Positions 25,938 through 34,310 of a DNA stretch of 49,679 nt are shown in pieces. The translations under genes were made by a program, and so were the position numbers. The stretch comes from Clostridiales bacterium. GTDB taxonomy: Bacteria; Bacillota_A; Clostridia; Oscillospirales; Oscillospiraceae. The notes below the pieces were generated by a model, which was not told the DNA's origin, did no database searches, and saw nothing but the letters and a program-made list of their open reading frames with translations. The stretch is taken from assembly GCA_004553625.1 (NCBI GenBank), contig SFKX01000020.1, positions 1-49,679 of the forward strand, read 5' to 3'. Within the stretch, counting starts at the first letter, position 1; each line of letters begins with the position of its first letter.

Positions 25938-27191
25938 ATGCAATTGAGAAAAAACAGAATGACGGTCGCGGCGATCTACATCGCCTGCACCTTTGTGTCT
26001 ACGAGCTATATTACTATAGTCTCGATGGCCTACATCCTCAACTCCTACCCGAACGTCCCCGCCTCAACGGTGACGCTTCTGCTGACTCTTCCCTCGCTGG
26101 TGGGCCTGGTGGTCTCCTTCCTCATAGGCCCCATTTCAATGAAGGCCAACAAAAAGGCCCTGCTCATCGTGAGCTATTGCTTCATGATACTCTCCGTCGC
26201 AGTGTACGCCTTCGTCGGCTCGAAGAACATCACTCTGCTGATGGTCGCCGCTGTGCTCTGCGGCCTGTGCCAGGGCAGCTGCGGCACACTTCAAAACTCG
26301 CTCATAGCCGAGCGGGTCGAGGCCGAAAAGCGTGCCAACGTCATGGCTGTCGTGAACGCGCTCACCTACGGCGGCACGATATTCTATAACATTGTCGGCG
26401 GAAAGCTGGCAGCCGCCAACGGCGGAGAAAACTGGAACCACGCCTACTTCCTCGGCTTTATCCTCATCCCCACCACGATACTCTTTGCTATTCTCTTCCC
26501 CAACAAGAAAGACGAGCCGGCTAGCTCCGGCCCCGCCGCCGCAGGCTCGGCTCCCGCAGCCGAAGCCCCCGCGGGCAGCCTCGACCAAAAGCAGGCCAGG
26601 CTTCCGGCGTACTCAGTGGGTCTCTGCCTGCTCTATGCCATCAGCATGGTTTTCCAGTACGCCACCGGCCTGAATATGTCCAACTACTTCGTCAACCTTC
26701 TCCAGCTGGGCGACGCATCTCTGGCAGGCGTTGTCATGAGTGCGGGTACTCTCGGTGTTTTCGTCAGCGGCCTGCTGTACAGGTATTATAGCAAGCCCCT
26801 GAAGAATTATGTGCCTGTGGTCGGCATGCTCGGCTATGCCATAGGCAGCCTGCTCATCGCCTTTGTACCGAACGTCGCAGTGTTTATCGTGGCTCAATTC
26901 CTGATGGGCGCCAGCACCGGCTGCTTCACCCCCTATTTCGTGGCGACCATCTCCATCCGCACTCCGCCCAAATACGTCCCCATCGCAATGAGCCTCTTCA
27001 TGGGCTTCATGAACGGTTTCATGTTCCTTGCCCAGTATGTGCTCGACGCGCTCGGCAAGATCGGCGTGGACCCGAACGACGCGGTTGCCTATGTAGGCAA
27101 CAAGTTCGCCGTCGCCGGCTACGGTCTCATAGCCTGCACCATAGCCTGCTTCATTCTCTTCCCGATGTACGACAAAAAGCATAAGATCTGA
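25938..27191 (+). CDS. MFS permease
   Basis: A 417-residue major facilitator transporter with two six-helix halves separated by a cytoplasmic Ala/Pro-rich linker (residues about 192-225, rich in A/P/G/S). The first half has the helix 2-3 loop GPISMKANKKALLIVSYC in the MFS signature position; the second has LYRYYSKPLKNYVPVVGM. It starts MQLRKNRMTVAAIYIACTF after GAGGAGG. Clustered with the VOC protein and opposite the TetR gene, it probably imports the substrate or exports the product of the reductase operon. No close family with known substrate is recognised. Confidence 0.85.
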   Translation: MQLRKNRMTVAAIYIACTFVSTSYITIVSMAYILNSYPNVPASTVTLLLTLPSLVGLVVSFLIGPISMKANKKALLIVSYCFMILSVAVYAFVGSKNITLLMVAAVLCGLCQGSCGTLQNSLIAERVEAEKRANVMAVVNALTYGGTIFYNIVGGKLAAANGGENWNHAYFLGFILIPTTILFAILFPNKKDEPASSGPAAAGSAPAAEAPAGSLDQKQARLPAYSVGLCLLYAISMVFQYATGLNMSNYFVNLLQLGDASLAGVVMSAGTLGVFVSGLLYRYYSKPLKNYVPVVGMLGYAIGSLLIAFVPNVAVFIVAQFLMGASTGCFTPYFVATISIRTPPKYVPIAMSLFMGFMNGFMFLAQYVLDALGKIGVDPNDAVAYVGNKFAVAGYGLIACTIACFILFPMYDKKHKI

Positions 27192-27246
27192 GCTCTCTCC
27201 CAGAAAAGGCAGGCAGGGCGATTCGGACAGCGGAGATAAGAAAGTT

Positions 27247-27275
27247 TTGACATCACATCCCGGGGGTAATATAAT
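27247..27275 (+). promoter_or_regulatory. Perfect-consensus promoter of the RpiR regulator gene
   Basis: TTGACA (27247-27252), 17 bases, TATAAT (27270-27275), 37 bases before the ATG at 27313. It shows the RpiR gene is transcribed independently of the MFS gene. Confidence 0.85.
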
Positions 27276-27312
27276 TTTAACGCTGGACAGACTCAAAACT
27301 CGGGAGGATAAC

Positions 27313-28173
27313 ATGGACGAGACGCTGCTTCTGGTGCAAAAGATCAAGGCGATGTACAATACTCGCACCTTCTCCAAGTCCGACAATGCCATCGCTGAAT
27401 ATATCCTGGCAAACCCCGCCTGCCTCTCCGGCTCTACGGCCAACTCGCTTGCCGAGGCTTCCGGGACGAGCCCCGCCACGGTCATCCGCTTTTGCCGGAA
27501 ACTCGGTTTCGGCGGGTTCACGGAGCTCAAAAACTCCGCTGCAAACTACATCGTAGAGACCGCCAAGGACATGAGCCTACGCCGTGGGGACGACGTCAGG
27601 ACCGTCAAGAACAAGGTCATCAACTATACCAAGCTCATCATGGACGAGCTTGGCGAAATGCTGGACGACTCCGCCCTGGAGGAGGCAGCCCGTCTCATAT
27701 CGGAAGCCAAGAGTCTTGTGATCGTCAGCGAGGGCGGCTCCGGCACGATAAGCCGCGCCGCGTACGATATCTTCCTCAAGCTCGCCATCCCCTGCCGCTG
27801 CATAGAGGACCTCATCTTCCAGGCCATGGAGATAAGCATGATGGACAAGGACGACCTGCTCCTCATCATCGTGAACTCCGGCCGCACCTGGAACGTCCTA
27901 CAGAACGCCAGCTACGCCAAGGAGCGCGGCATCAAGATAGTCGGCATCGTCGGCCCTGCGAATTCGCCGCTCTCAAAATACCTGGATGTCGAGATCCTGA
28001 CAAACGTGTTCAGCAGCGACTATTTCAGCGATATCTCCGCTGCCCGCGCCTGTGAGCTCGTCACCATTTCTATCCTGCACTCCATCATCGCTCTCACCCG
28101 CACGGAAGAGCAGATAGAAAAGAGCCACGAGATCGGCATGTCCATTGAGAAAAAACGCCTGCCCCCCAAATAA
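27313..28173 (+). CDS. RpiR/MurR-family transcriptional regulator
   Basis: A 286-residue regulator with an N-terminal RpiR helix-turn-helix (residues about 1-75: FSKSDNAIAEYILANP, SLAEASGTSPATVIRFCRKLGFGGFTELK) and a C-terminal SIS sugar-phosphate-binding domain (VIVSEGGSGTISRAAYDIFLKL and LLLIIVNSGRTWNVLQNASYAKERG). SIS domains sense phosphosugars. ATG 27313 follows GGGAGG. It has its own consensus promoter and a strong terminator, and precedes the TRAP/transketolase operon, whose promoter region contains several GAAA/TTTC palindromes typical of RpiR-type sites. It probably represses that operon until a sugar phosphate accumulates (inference). Confidence 0.9.
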   Translation: MDETLLLVQKIKAMYNTRTFSKSDNAIAEYILANPACLSGSTANSLAEASGTSPATVIRFCRKLGFGGFTELKNSAANYIVETAKDMSLRRGDDVRTVKNKVINYTKLIMDELGEMLDDSALEEAARLISEAKSLVIVSEGGSGTISRAAYDIFLKLAIPCRCIEDLIFQAMEISMMDKDDLLLIIVNSGRTWNVLQNASYAKERGIKIVGIVGPANSPLSKYLDVEILTNVFSSDYFSDISAARACELVTISILHSIIALTRTEEQIEKSHEIGMSIEKKRLPPK

Positions 28174-28188
28174 ATACGTTCTGCTTAT

Positions 28189-28218
28189 GCCGCCGGCTTT
28201 GTTGCCGGCGGCTTTTTT
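28189..28218 (+). terminator. Intrinsic terminator after the RpiR gene
   Basis: A perfect 9-bp GC stem (GCCGCCGGC/GCCGGCGGC) with a 6-base loop is followed by six T residues. Confidence 0.92.
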
Positions 28219-28228
28219 CTGCCGCGTG

Positions 28229-28493
28229 TGAAATATCGTTTCATCTTGTCATAACTTTAACGAGGATGTTTCCGCCCTCTTTCACCTAAATAAGGCGTAT
28301 CAGCAACAATTCAACAAAGAATTGTCCAGTTTTTTGTCTGCAATTTACACAAAACAGGCGGTGCAAAATTGCATCGTTTCACAAAATTTCATTTATACCA
28401 CTTAAAAACGAAATTTCGCTTCATTTTTCTGTTGACTTCTGAAATTTCATGGAGTACCCTGGAATCGCAAAGGCAAATGAAACCAAATGAAAC
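28229..28493 (+). promoter_or_regulatory. TRAP operon promoter with clustered RpiR-type palindromes
   Basis: This fills most of the 359-base gap 28174-28532, which has no gene. TGAAA-N5-TTTCA is at 28229-28243 and CGAAATTTCG at 28410-28419. TGAAATTTCA at 28440-28449 sits exactly between a -35 TTGACT (28432-28437) and a weak -10 TACCCT (28455-28460) with 17-base spacing. Two direct copies of AAATGAAAC lie at 28475-28483 and 28485-28493, one helical turn apart. The arrangement implies repression within the core promoter, probably by the adjacent RpiR protein (inference). Confidence 0.5.
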
Positions 28494-28532
28494 GCGCAGA
28501 AGAGAGAACAAAGCAGAGAGGAAGGACTGGAA

Positions 28533-29555
28533 ATGAGAAAGGCGCTGACCCTTATCCTCGCGCTGGCCCTGGTGTTTGCGCTGAGTGCCTGCGGTTCTGA
28601 GAGCGGCGAGCTCGAGAACCCGAATGGCTACGACAGCATCAAATTCGCCATGGCCGTGAACGGCACAGACACACAGATAGACACGAGAGTCGCCAACAAG
28701 TTCAAAGAACTCGTGGAGGAGGCCTCCGGCGGAGTTGTCACAGTGGACGTTTTTCCGAACGACCAGCTTGCGGGCGGCAACGCGGCCAAGGGCATCGAGA
28801 TGATCTCCGACGGCTCCGTGGACATGGCGGCCTACGCCACGAGCGTCCTGAGCGCCCTGGACGAGCGGGTCTCCATCGGTACCATCCCCTGGCTCTTCGA
28901 CAGCTACGCCGAGGCACGGGAGGTCATAGACTCCACCGGTCTCGCCTACTACGACAGCGTGCTCGAGCGGCTGGACCTCAAGGTCATCGGCTCCTTCCAC
29001 AACGGTTTCCGCCAGCTCACAAACAACAAGCACGCGGTGACGGAGCCGGAGGACCTCAAGGGCCTGAACATCCGCGTTCCAGGCAGCGAGATCTATATGA
29101 GCTTTTTCAGAGCCTTCGGCGCCGTACCCAGCTCGACTAACTGGAGCGAGGTTTTTACGAACCTCCAGCAGGGAGTCATCGACGGCCAGGAGAACGGAGT
29201 GAGCATCACCTCCACCTCCGGCATGACCGAGGTGCAGGACTACATGACCATCTGGAACTACACCTATGAGAACGACCTCTTCCTCGTGAACCGGGACATC
29301 TGGGACAATCTCAACGAGGCCACTCAGCAGCTGCTCGAGGAAAAGGCGAAGGAGGCCTGCAACTGGGGCCGCGACCAGCTTGAGGCCGAGGAGGGCGAGC
29401 TCATTGAGGAGTTCAGGGCCGAGGGTATGCAGGTGGACATCCTGACCGATGAACAGCTCGAACCCTTCAAGGAGATAGTCGCCGACTTGTGCCAGAGCTT
29501 CTACGAAAAGTTCGGCGAGGAAGCCTGCGCCGCCTTCGGCGTGGAGCTGGATTGA
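28533..29555 (+). CDS. dctP: TRAP transporter substrate-binding lipoprotein DctP
   Basis: Extracytoplasmic binding protein of a TRAP transporter, which uses an ion gradient to import organic acids. 340 residues with a lipoprotein signal ending at Cys20 (ALSAC). The DctP family shows in NKFKELVEEASGGVVTVDVFPNDQLAGG, the central GLNIRVPGSEIYMSFFRAFGA carrying the conserved Arg that binds a carboxylate, and VFTNLQQGVIDGQENGVS. A strong AGAGGAAGG site precedes the ATG. It is first in an operon with DctQ, DctM, a Gfo/Idh enzyme and split transketolase, so the ligand is probably a sugar acid or related acid (inference). Confidence 0.92.
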   Translation: MRKALTLILALALVFALSACGSESGELENPNGYDSIKFAMAVNGTDTQIDTRVANKFKELVEEASGGVVTVDVFPNDQLAGGNAAKGIEMISDGSVDMAAYATSVLSALDERVSIGTIPWLFDSYAEAREVIDSTGLAYYDSVLERLDLKVIGSFHNGFRQLTNNKHAVTEPEDLKGLNIRVPGSEIYMSFFRAFGAVPSSTNWSEVFTNLQQGVIDGQENGVSITSTSGMTEVQDYMTIWNYTYENDLFLVNRDIWDNLNEATQQLLEEKAKEACNWGRDQLEAEEGELIEEFRAEGMQVDILTDEQLEPFKEIVADLCQSFYEKFGEEACAAFGVELD

Positions 29556-29565
29556 AACGGGGGTA

Positions 29566-30111
29566 GTGAAAGTGGTAAACAAGATACTTGACAAGATAGA
29601 AGAAGTCCTGGTCTGTCTCTGCCTCGTCGCCATGACGGCGCTGACCTTCGGGAACGCCGTACTGAGGAAGCTCGGCTCCGGCATCTTCTTCTCCGAGGAG
29701 ATATCAACCTACCTATTTGTCCTCCTGAGCCTTCTGGGCTCGGCCATAGCGGCAAAGCGCGGTGCGCACCTGGGCCTCACCATCGTGACGGAGCGTGTAG
29801 GTCCCAAGGCAGCCAGGGCGCTGGGCATCATCTCCATGGCCCTTTCCACTGCCTTCTCGGCGCTCATCTGCTACTACGGCGTGTTCATGGTGATAAACCA
29901 GTACGAAAAGGGCCAGGTCACGCTGGCCACCCAGCTGCCAGAGTGCATCTTCGGCTCCTTCGTCCCCATAGGCGCGCTCTTTATGACGATACGCTTCGGC
30001 CAGAACCTTTACAGGCTCATCGCCGGCAAGGAGATAGCCAAGGAGGATGTCGTGGCCGATGCGCTCGAGGCCGCAAAAGAAGAGGAAGATAGAGAAGGAG
30101 GCGCAAAGTAA
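29566..30111 (+). CDS. dctQ: TRAP transporter small membrane subunit DctQ
   Basis: A 181-residue four-helix membrane protein that bridges DctP and DctM. It starts with GTG (a second GTG two codons later is also possible) after GGGGGTA. The family-typical tract FSEEISTYLFVLLSLLGSAIAAKRGAHLGL is in the first half. The tail is highly charged (EAAKEEEDREGGAK). Its TAA stop shares one base with the DctM start, indicating coupling. Confidence 0.9.
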   Translation: MKVVNKILDKIEEVLVCLCLVAMTALTFGNAVLRKLGSGIFFSEEISTYLFVLLSLLGSAIAAKRGAHLGLTIVTERVGPKAARALGIISMALSTAFSALICYYGVFMVINQYEKGQVTLATQLPECIFGSFVPIGALFMTIRFGQNLYRLIAGKEIAKEDVVADALEAAKEEEDREGGAK

Positions 30112-31409
30112 TGGAAGCTGCCGTTCTGTTCATAGTTTTTGCGATACTGCTCTTCATGGGCGCTCCCATAGCGGTGTGCCTGGGCGTCTCGAGCGTGGCC
30201 GCGATGCTGGTCATGCTGGCGGGTCGGCCGGTGGACATCATTCTCGGCACGGTACCGCAGCTGGTCTCGGCCGCGACGAGCAAGGCCGTCCTGCAGGCCA
30301 TTCCCTTCTTCATCCTGGGCGGCAACATCATGGACGCCTCGGGAATCTCGAGAAAACTCATCCATCTTGCCGAAGCCTGCGTCGGACACCTGCGCGGCGG
30401 CGTTGCAATGGTCTGTGTCCTTGTTGCCTGCTTTTTCGCGGCGATCTCCGGCTCCGGCCCGGCCACTGTTGCAGCCCTGGGCATCATCGTCATCCCGGCC
30501 CTCGTGAAGGCGGGCTACGACACAGCCTTCGCCGCGGCGCTCATGGCCACGGCGGGCGCTATCGGCGTCATCATCCCTCCCTCCATCACCTTCGTGGTCT
30601 ACGGCTCCATCAGCGACACCTCCATAGGCGACCTCTTCATCGCGGGCGTGCTGCCCGGCCTGCTGATGGGCGCGGCCCTCATCGCCGTCACCTTCTGGCT
30701 CGGCAGAAAGAAAGAGCTCAAGCGCCTACCCAAGGCCAGCGGCAAGGAGCGCTGGATAGCATTTAAAGACGCCTTCTGGGGCCTGCTCATGCCGGTCATC
30801 ATCCTCGGCGGCATCTACGGCGGCGTATTCTCCCCCACCGACGCGGCGGCGGTCTCCGCGGTCTACGGGCTCTTTGTCGGCGTCGTCATCTACCGCACGA
30901 TAAAATTCAAGCAGTTCATAAAGCTGCTCGTGGACTCCGCCTCCACGACGGCGACGGTCATGTTCATCACGGCGGCGGCCACGCTTTTCGCCTACGTCCT
31001 CACCCGCGGCAGGATAGATATGGCCATAAGCGGGGCGCTCACTGAGTTCGCCGGCGGCAACAAGTTCATCTTCCTGCTCATCGTGAACGTGGTGCTGCTC
31101 ATCGCTGGCTGCTTCCTCGACTCGACCTCCGCGCTCTACATCTTCACCCCTCTGTTCTTCCCCGTGGCCATGGCCCTGAACATAGATCCCGTCCACTTCG
31201 GCGCGATCATGATAGTGAACCTCGCCATCGGCCTCGTGACCCCGCCCGTCGGCGTGAACCTCTACGTAGCCTGCGGCATCGCAGACGTGAGCCTCAAGAA
31301 GATATCCTCGTCGGTCATACCGCTCATCATAGCTTCGCTCGTCGTCCTGCTCATCGTGACCTACTTTGAACCGCTCTCGCTGCTGCTGCTCGGCGGCTCG
31401 GCGGCCTGA
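30111..31409 (+). CDS. dctM: TRAP transporter large permease DctM
   Basis: The 432-residue permease carrying the transport path, with about 12 membrane helices. Family motifs include FFILGGNIMDASGISRKLIHLAEACVGHLRGGVAM, ISGSGPATVAALGIIVIPALVKAGY, GVIIPPSITFVVYGSISDTSIGDLF and the C-terminal GLVTPPVGVNLYVACGIADVSL. The gene overlaps dctQ by one base and is followed 26 bases later by the Gfo/Idh gene. Full length and intact. Confidence 0.93.
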   Translation: MEAAVLFIVFAILLFMGAPIAVCLGVSSVAAMLVMLAGRPVDIILGTVPQLVSAATSKAVLQAIPFFILGGNIMDASGISRKLIHLAEACVGHLRGGVAMVCVLVACFFAAISGSGPATVAALGIIVIPALVKAGYDTAFAAALMATAGAIGVIIPPSITFVVYGSISDTSIGDLFIAGVLPGLLMGAALIAVTFWLGRKKELKRLPKASGKERWIAFKDAFWGLLMPVIILGGIYGGVFSPTDAAAVSAVYGLFVGVVIYRTIKFKQFIKLLVDSASTTATVMFITAAATLFAYVLTRGRIDMAISGALTEFAGGNKFIFLLIVNVVLLIAGCFLDSTSALYIFTPLFFPVAMALNIDPVHFGAIMIVNLAIGLVTPPVGVNLYVACGIADVSLKKISSSVIPLIIASLVVLLIVTYFEPLSLLLLGGSAA

Positions 31410-31435
31410 CTAAAACTATAAAGGAGATGCTTGAA

Positions 31436-32470
31436 ATGAAGGTACTCATGATAGGCGCCGGGGACATCGCCCGCTCGCACGCCAGGGCCGTCGTAAAACT
31501 CGGAGGCTCCATCACCGGGGCGTTCGACGTAAACGCCGAGGGGCTCAGGAGCTTCGCAAAGGAGTTCGACTGCGCCCAGCTCACATACGAGCAGATCCCC
31601 GAATACGTCGGCGGCGCCGACTACGCCGTCATCTCGACCCCGCCGACGAAGCGGCTCGACTACTGCGAGATGGTGCTCTCCAAGCACGTGCCGCTCTACC
31701 TCGAAAAGCCCATCGCCACGACCATGGAGGACGCGCAAAAGATCGTCGACATGGCAAAAAAGTACGACGCGAAGATAATCGTCGGCTTTGCCCATCGCTA
31801 CCGCCCGGCCTTTATGAAGCTGCACGAGCTGGTGCAGAGCGGCATGTTCGGCGAGCCGGTGAACGTGTTCAGCTACCGCGTCGGTCCCGGCTTCGGCTAC
31901 GGCAGGAACAACGCCAACTACGGCGCCTCCTGGCGCACCGACCCAAAGCTCGCCTGCGGCATGACCATTGAGTCCGTCTCGCACGAGTTCAACCTTCTGA
32001 CCTCCCTCGCCGGGGAGTTCCAGACCATCGCCTGCAACGTCAAGGGCACCATCGACGCCATACCCCAGTACGACACGAACTCCACCATGGTCATGCGCTG
32101 CAAAAACGGCGCCGTGGCCTCCATCATGACGAGCTGGAGCTCCGGCGCGGGCGCGAACCTCAAGGGCTACATCGGCACCAAGGGCAGCATTCTCCTAAAG
32201 GGCCGCAACATGTTCGAGTTCGATGAGATAAGCTACAAGACCGTGGACATGGACCATGAGGAGTCCATACGCTTCAACGACTCATACGACCTCAACAAGG
32301 ACGAGGTCATCTTCCACGTGCACGAGCATTTCCAGGACTGCCTGAAGAACGGAAAGCCCATACTCACAGGCCTCGACGAGGGCATGAAGGTGCTGCGGCT
32401 CTCCACCGCGGCGCTGGAGTCCTCCAGGGAGGGCAGGACCGTCGAGCTGGGCGACTACTGGACGCTTTGA
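31436..32470 (+). CDS. Gfo/Idh/MocA-family NAD(P)-dependent oxidoreductase
   Basis: A 344-residue sugar/polyol dehydrogenase. The N-terminal Rossmann fold is VLMIGAGDIARSHARAV; the catalytic-domain marker EKP is in LYLEKPIATT near residue 93. It continues with AHRYRPAFMKLHELV and a C-terminal beta-sheet domain. Members oxidise a hydroxyl of inositols, glucosides or sugar acids to a ketone with NAD(P)+. ATG 31436 follows AAAGGAG. Next to TRAP and transketolase subunits, it would supply a 2-keto sugar that transketolase can cleave (inference). Confidence 0.9.
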   Translation: MKVLMIGAGDIARSHARAVVKLGGSITGAFDVNAEGLRSFAKEFDCAQLTYEQIPEYVGGADYAVISTPPTKRLDYCEMVLSKHVPLYLEKPIATTMEDAQKIVDMAKKYDAKIIVGFAHRYRPAFMKLHELVQSGMFGEPVNVFSYRVGPGFGYGRNNANYGASWRTDPKLACGMTIESVSHEFNLLTSLAGEFQTIACNVKGTIDAIPQYDTNSTMVMRCKNGAVASIMTSWSSGAGANLKGYIGTKGSILLKGRNMFEFDEISYKTVDMDHEESIRFNDSYDLNKDEVIFHVHEHFQDCLKNGKPILTGLDEGMKVLRLSTAALESSREGRTVELGDYWTL

Positions 32471-32484
32471 AAGGAGCGAACACC

Positions 32485-33315
32485 ATGAATGAGGAAAAGA
32501 TAGCGATGCTCAAGGAGCGGGCAAAGCAGCTGCGCAAGACCGCCGTCACCATGATCTACGAGGCGCAGTCCGGCCACCCGGGCGGCTCGCTCTCCGCAGC
32601 GGATATGGTCGCGGCCTTGTATTTCTCCGAGATGCGCATAGACCCCAAAAACCCCGGCTGGGAGGACCGGGACCGCTTCGTGCTCTCTAAGGGCCACGTC
32701 TGCCCCATCCTCTACTCCGCGCTCGGTCTGCTGGGCTACTTCCCCGAGAGCGTGCTGCACACGCTCAGGCAGGAGGGCTCCATGCTCCAGGGCCACCCGA
32801 GCATGGTGAAATGCCCCGGCATAGACATCTCCACCGGCTCTCTGGGCCAGGGCGCGGCCTGCGCAGTGGGCATGGCTCTCGCCGGCAAGCGCGACGGGAA
32901 GGACTACCGCGTGTTCACCATGGTCGGAGACGGCGAGATAAACGAGGGCATCGTCTGGGAGGCCATGATGTGCGCGAACAAGTATAAGCTCGACAACTAC
33001 GTCATGCTCTTCGACAACAACGGCCTCCAGCTCGACGGCACGACAGACGAGATCATGCCCGGACTCGACATGTCGAAGAAGGCCGCGGACTTCGGCTTCG
33101 ACGTCTACGACATAGACGGCCACGACATGGCCCAGATCCTGGACGCCTTCGACAAGATAAGGGCCGCCAAAAACGGCAGACCCAAGTTCATAAACGCCCG
33201 CACCGTCAAGGGCAAGGGAGTGGACTACATGGAAAACTCCCTCGACTGGCACGGCAAGGCCCCGAACAAGGCGCAGTACGAGAGCGCCATGGAACAGCTC
33301 GAGAGGGGGATCTGA
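32485..33315 (+). CDS. Transketolase, N-terminal (thiamine-diphosphate) subunit
   Basis: A 276-residue half-transketolase corresponding to the PP domain. It has YEAQSGHPGGSLSAADMVAAL, LSKGHVCPILYSALGLLG, GSLGQGAACAVGMALAGK and the ThDP-binding VGDGEINEGIVWEAMMCAN followed by DNNGLQLDG. The gene starts with ATG after GAAAGGAG, 14 bases after the Gfo/Idh gene, and is two bases from the C-terminal subunit. Split transketolases are common in gut Firmicutes, often inside specialised sugar operons. It transfers a two-carbon ketol unit. Confidence 0.94.
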   Translation: MNEEKIAMLKERAKQLRKTAVTMIYEAQSGHPGGSLSAADMVAALYFSEMRIDPKNPGWEDRDRFVLSKGHVCPILYSALGLLGYFPESVLHTLRQEGSMLQGHPSMVKCPGIDISTGSLGQGAACAVGMALAGKRDGKDYRVFTMVGDGEINEGIVWEAMMCANKYKLDNYVMLFDNNGLQLDGTTDEIMPGLDMSKKAADFGFDVYDIDGHDMAQILDAFDKIRAAKNGRPKFINARTVKGKGVDYMENSLDWHGKAPNKAQYESAMEQLERGI

Positions 33316-33317
33316 CA

Positions 33318-34253
33318 ATGGCCATCGGCGATATGATAGCTACCCGCGACGGCTTCGGCGACGAGATCGTGAAGCTGGGCCAGGAAAACTGCAATATCTA
33401 TGTCGTGGACGCGGACATAGGCAAGAGCTGCAAGACCGGCAAGTTCATGAAGGCCCTGCCGGAGCAGTATGTGAACGTAGGCATAGCGGAACAGAACGCG
33501 GCGGCGATGTCCGCGGGCCTTGCGACGACGGGCAAGATACCCTTCGTCGTCACCTACGCGGTGTTCGGCTCGCTGCGCATGTGCGAGATGATAAGGCAGG
33601 AGATCTGCTACACGAACCTGAACGTCAAGATAGCCTGCTCCCACGGCGGCCTCACCCCGGCTAACGACGGCGCGAGCCACCAGGCCATAGAGGACATGGG
33701 CGTCCTGCGCACCATCCCGAACATGACGGTCATCCAGCCCGCCGACTACGTCTCGGCCAAAAAGCTGGTGCGCGCGGCGGCGGAGACCTACGGGCCGATG
33801 TTCCTGCGCTTCACCCGCGACGCCGTGCCGGTCATCTACGACGAGGGGGCCGAGTTCACAATAGGCAAGGCGGTGAAGCTCCGCGAGGGCAAGGACGTGG
33901 CCATCATCGCCGTGGGCGACACAGTGCGTCTCGCTCTCGAGGCGGCGGCGGCGCTGCATGAGCAGGGCGTAGAGGCTCGCGTGCTCGACATGCACACGAT
34001 AAAGCCGCTAGACACCGGGGCCGTCAACGCCTGCATCGCGGACATCGGGAAGATAGTCACGGTGGAGGACCACAACATCATAAACGCCCTCGGCAGCGCG
34101 GTCTGCGAGTGCGTGGCGGAGGCCGGGAGCGGCATAGTGCGCCGCATTGGAGTGCAGGACCAGTTCGGCGAATCTGCGCCCTACGAGAGGCTGCTGGCGA
34201 AGAACGGTATCACAACTGAGAACATCGTCGCTCAGGCAAAGAGCCTGCTGTGA
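33318..34253 (+). CDS. Transketolase, C-terminal subunit
   Basis: A 311-residue Pyr plus C-terminal domain half. It has YVVDADIGKSCKTGKF, YVNVGIAEQNAAAMSAGLA (the Glu that activates ThDP is in IAEQNA), SHGGLTPANDGASHQAIEDMG and a C-terminal domain with VEARVLDMHTIKPLD and VTVEDHNIINALGSAV. GAGAGGGGG precedes the ATG. It completes the enzyme with the upstream subunit and ends the operon at a strong bidirectional terminator. Which ketose it uses is not readable; no isomerase, kinase or aldolase lies in the operon. Confidence 0.94.
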   Translation: MAIGDMIATRDGFGDEIVKLGQENCNIYVVDADIGKSCKTGKFMKALPEQYVNVGIAEQNAAAMSAGLATTGKIPFVVTYAVFGSLRMCEMIRQEICYTNLNVKIACSHGGLTPANDGASHQAIEDMGVLRTIPNMTVIQPADYVSAKKLVRAAAETYGPMFLRFTRDAVPVIYDEGAEFTIGKAVKLREGKDVAIIAVGDTVRLALEAAAALHEQGVEARVLDMHTIKPLDTGAVNACIADIGKIVTVEDHNIINALGSAVCECVAEAGSGIVRRIGVQDQFGESAPYERLLAKNGITTENIVAQAKSLL

Positions 34254-34266
34254 CGGAATACGGCGC

Positions 34267-34304
34267 AAAAAAGACAGGACCCGGTTTCGGGTCCTGTCTT
34301 TTTC
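34267..34304. terminator. Bidirectional intrinsic terminator between transketolase operon and NRPS cluster
   Basis: A perfect 16-bp stem with GTTT loop (34268-34283 and 34288-34303) carries A-run and T-run arms, so it can stop transcription from both sides. It lies between the converging transketolase and ATPase genes. Confidence 0.93.
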
Positions 34305-34310
34305 TTATTG

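Noticed and set aside
28533..34253. Sulfoquinovose transketolase pathway
   Set aside because: Split transketolase is present, but no SQ hydrolase, SQ isomerase, sulfolactaldehyde enzyme or sulfonate exporter is encoded nearby.
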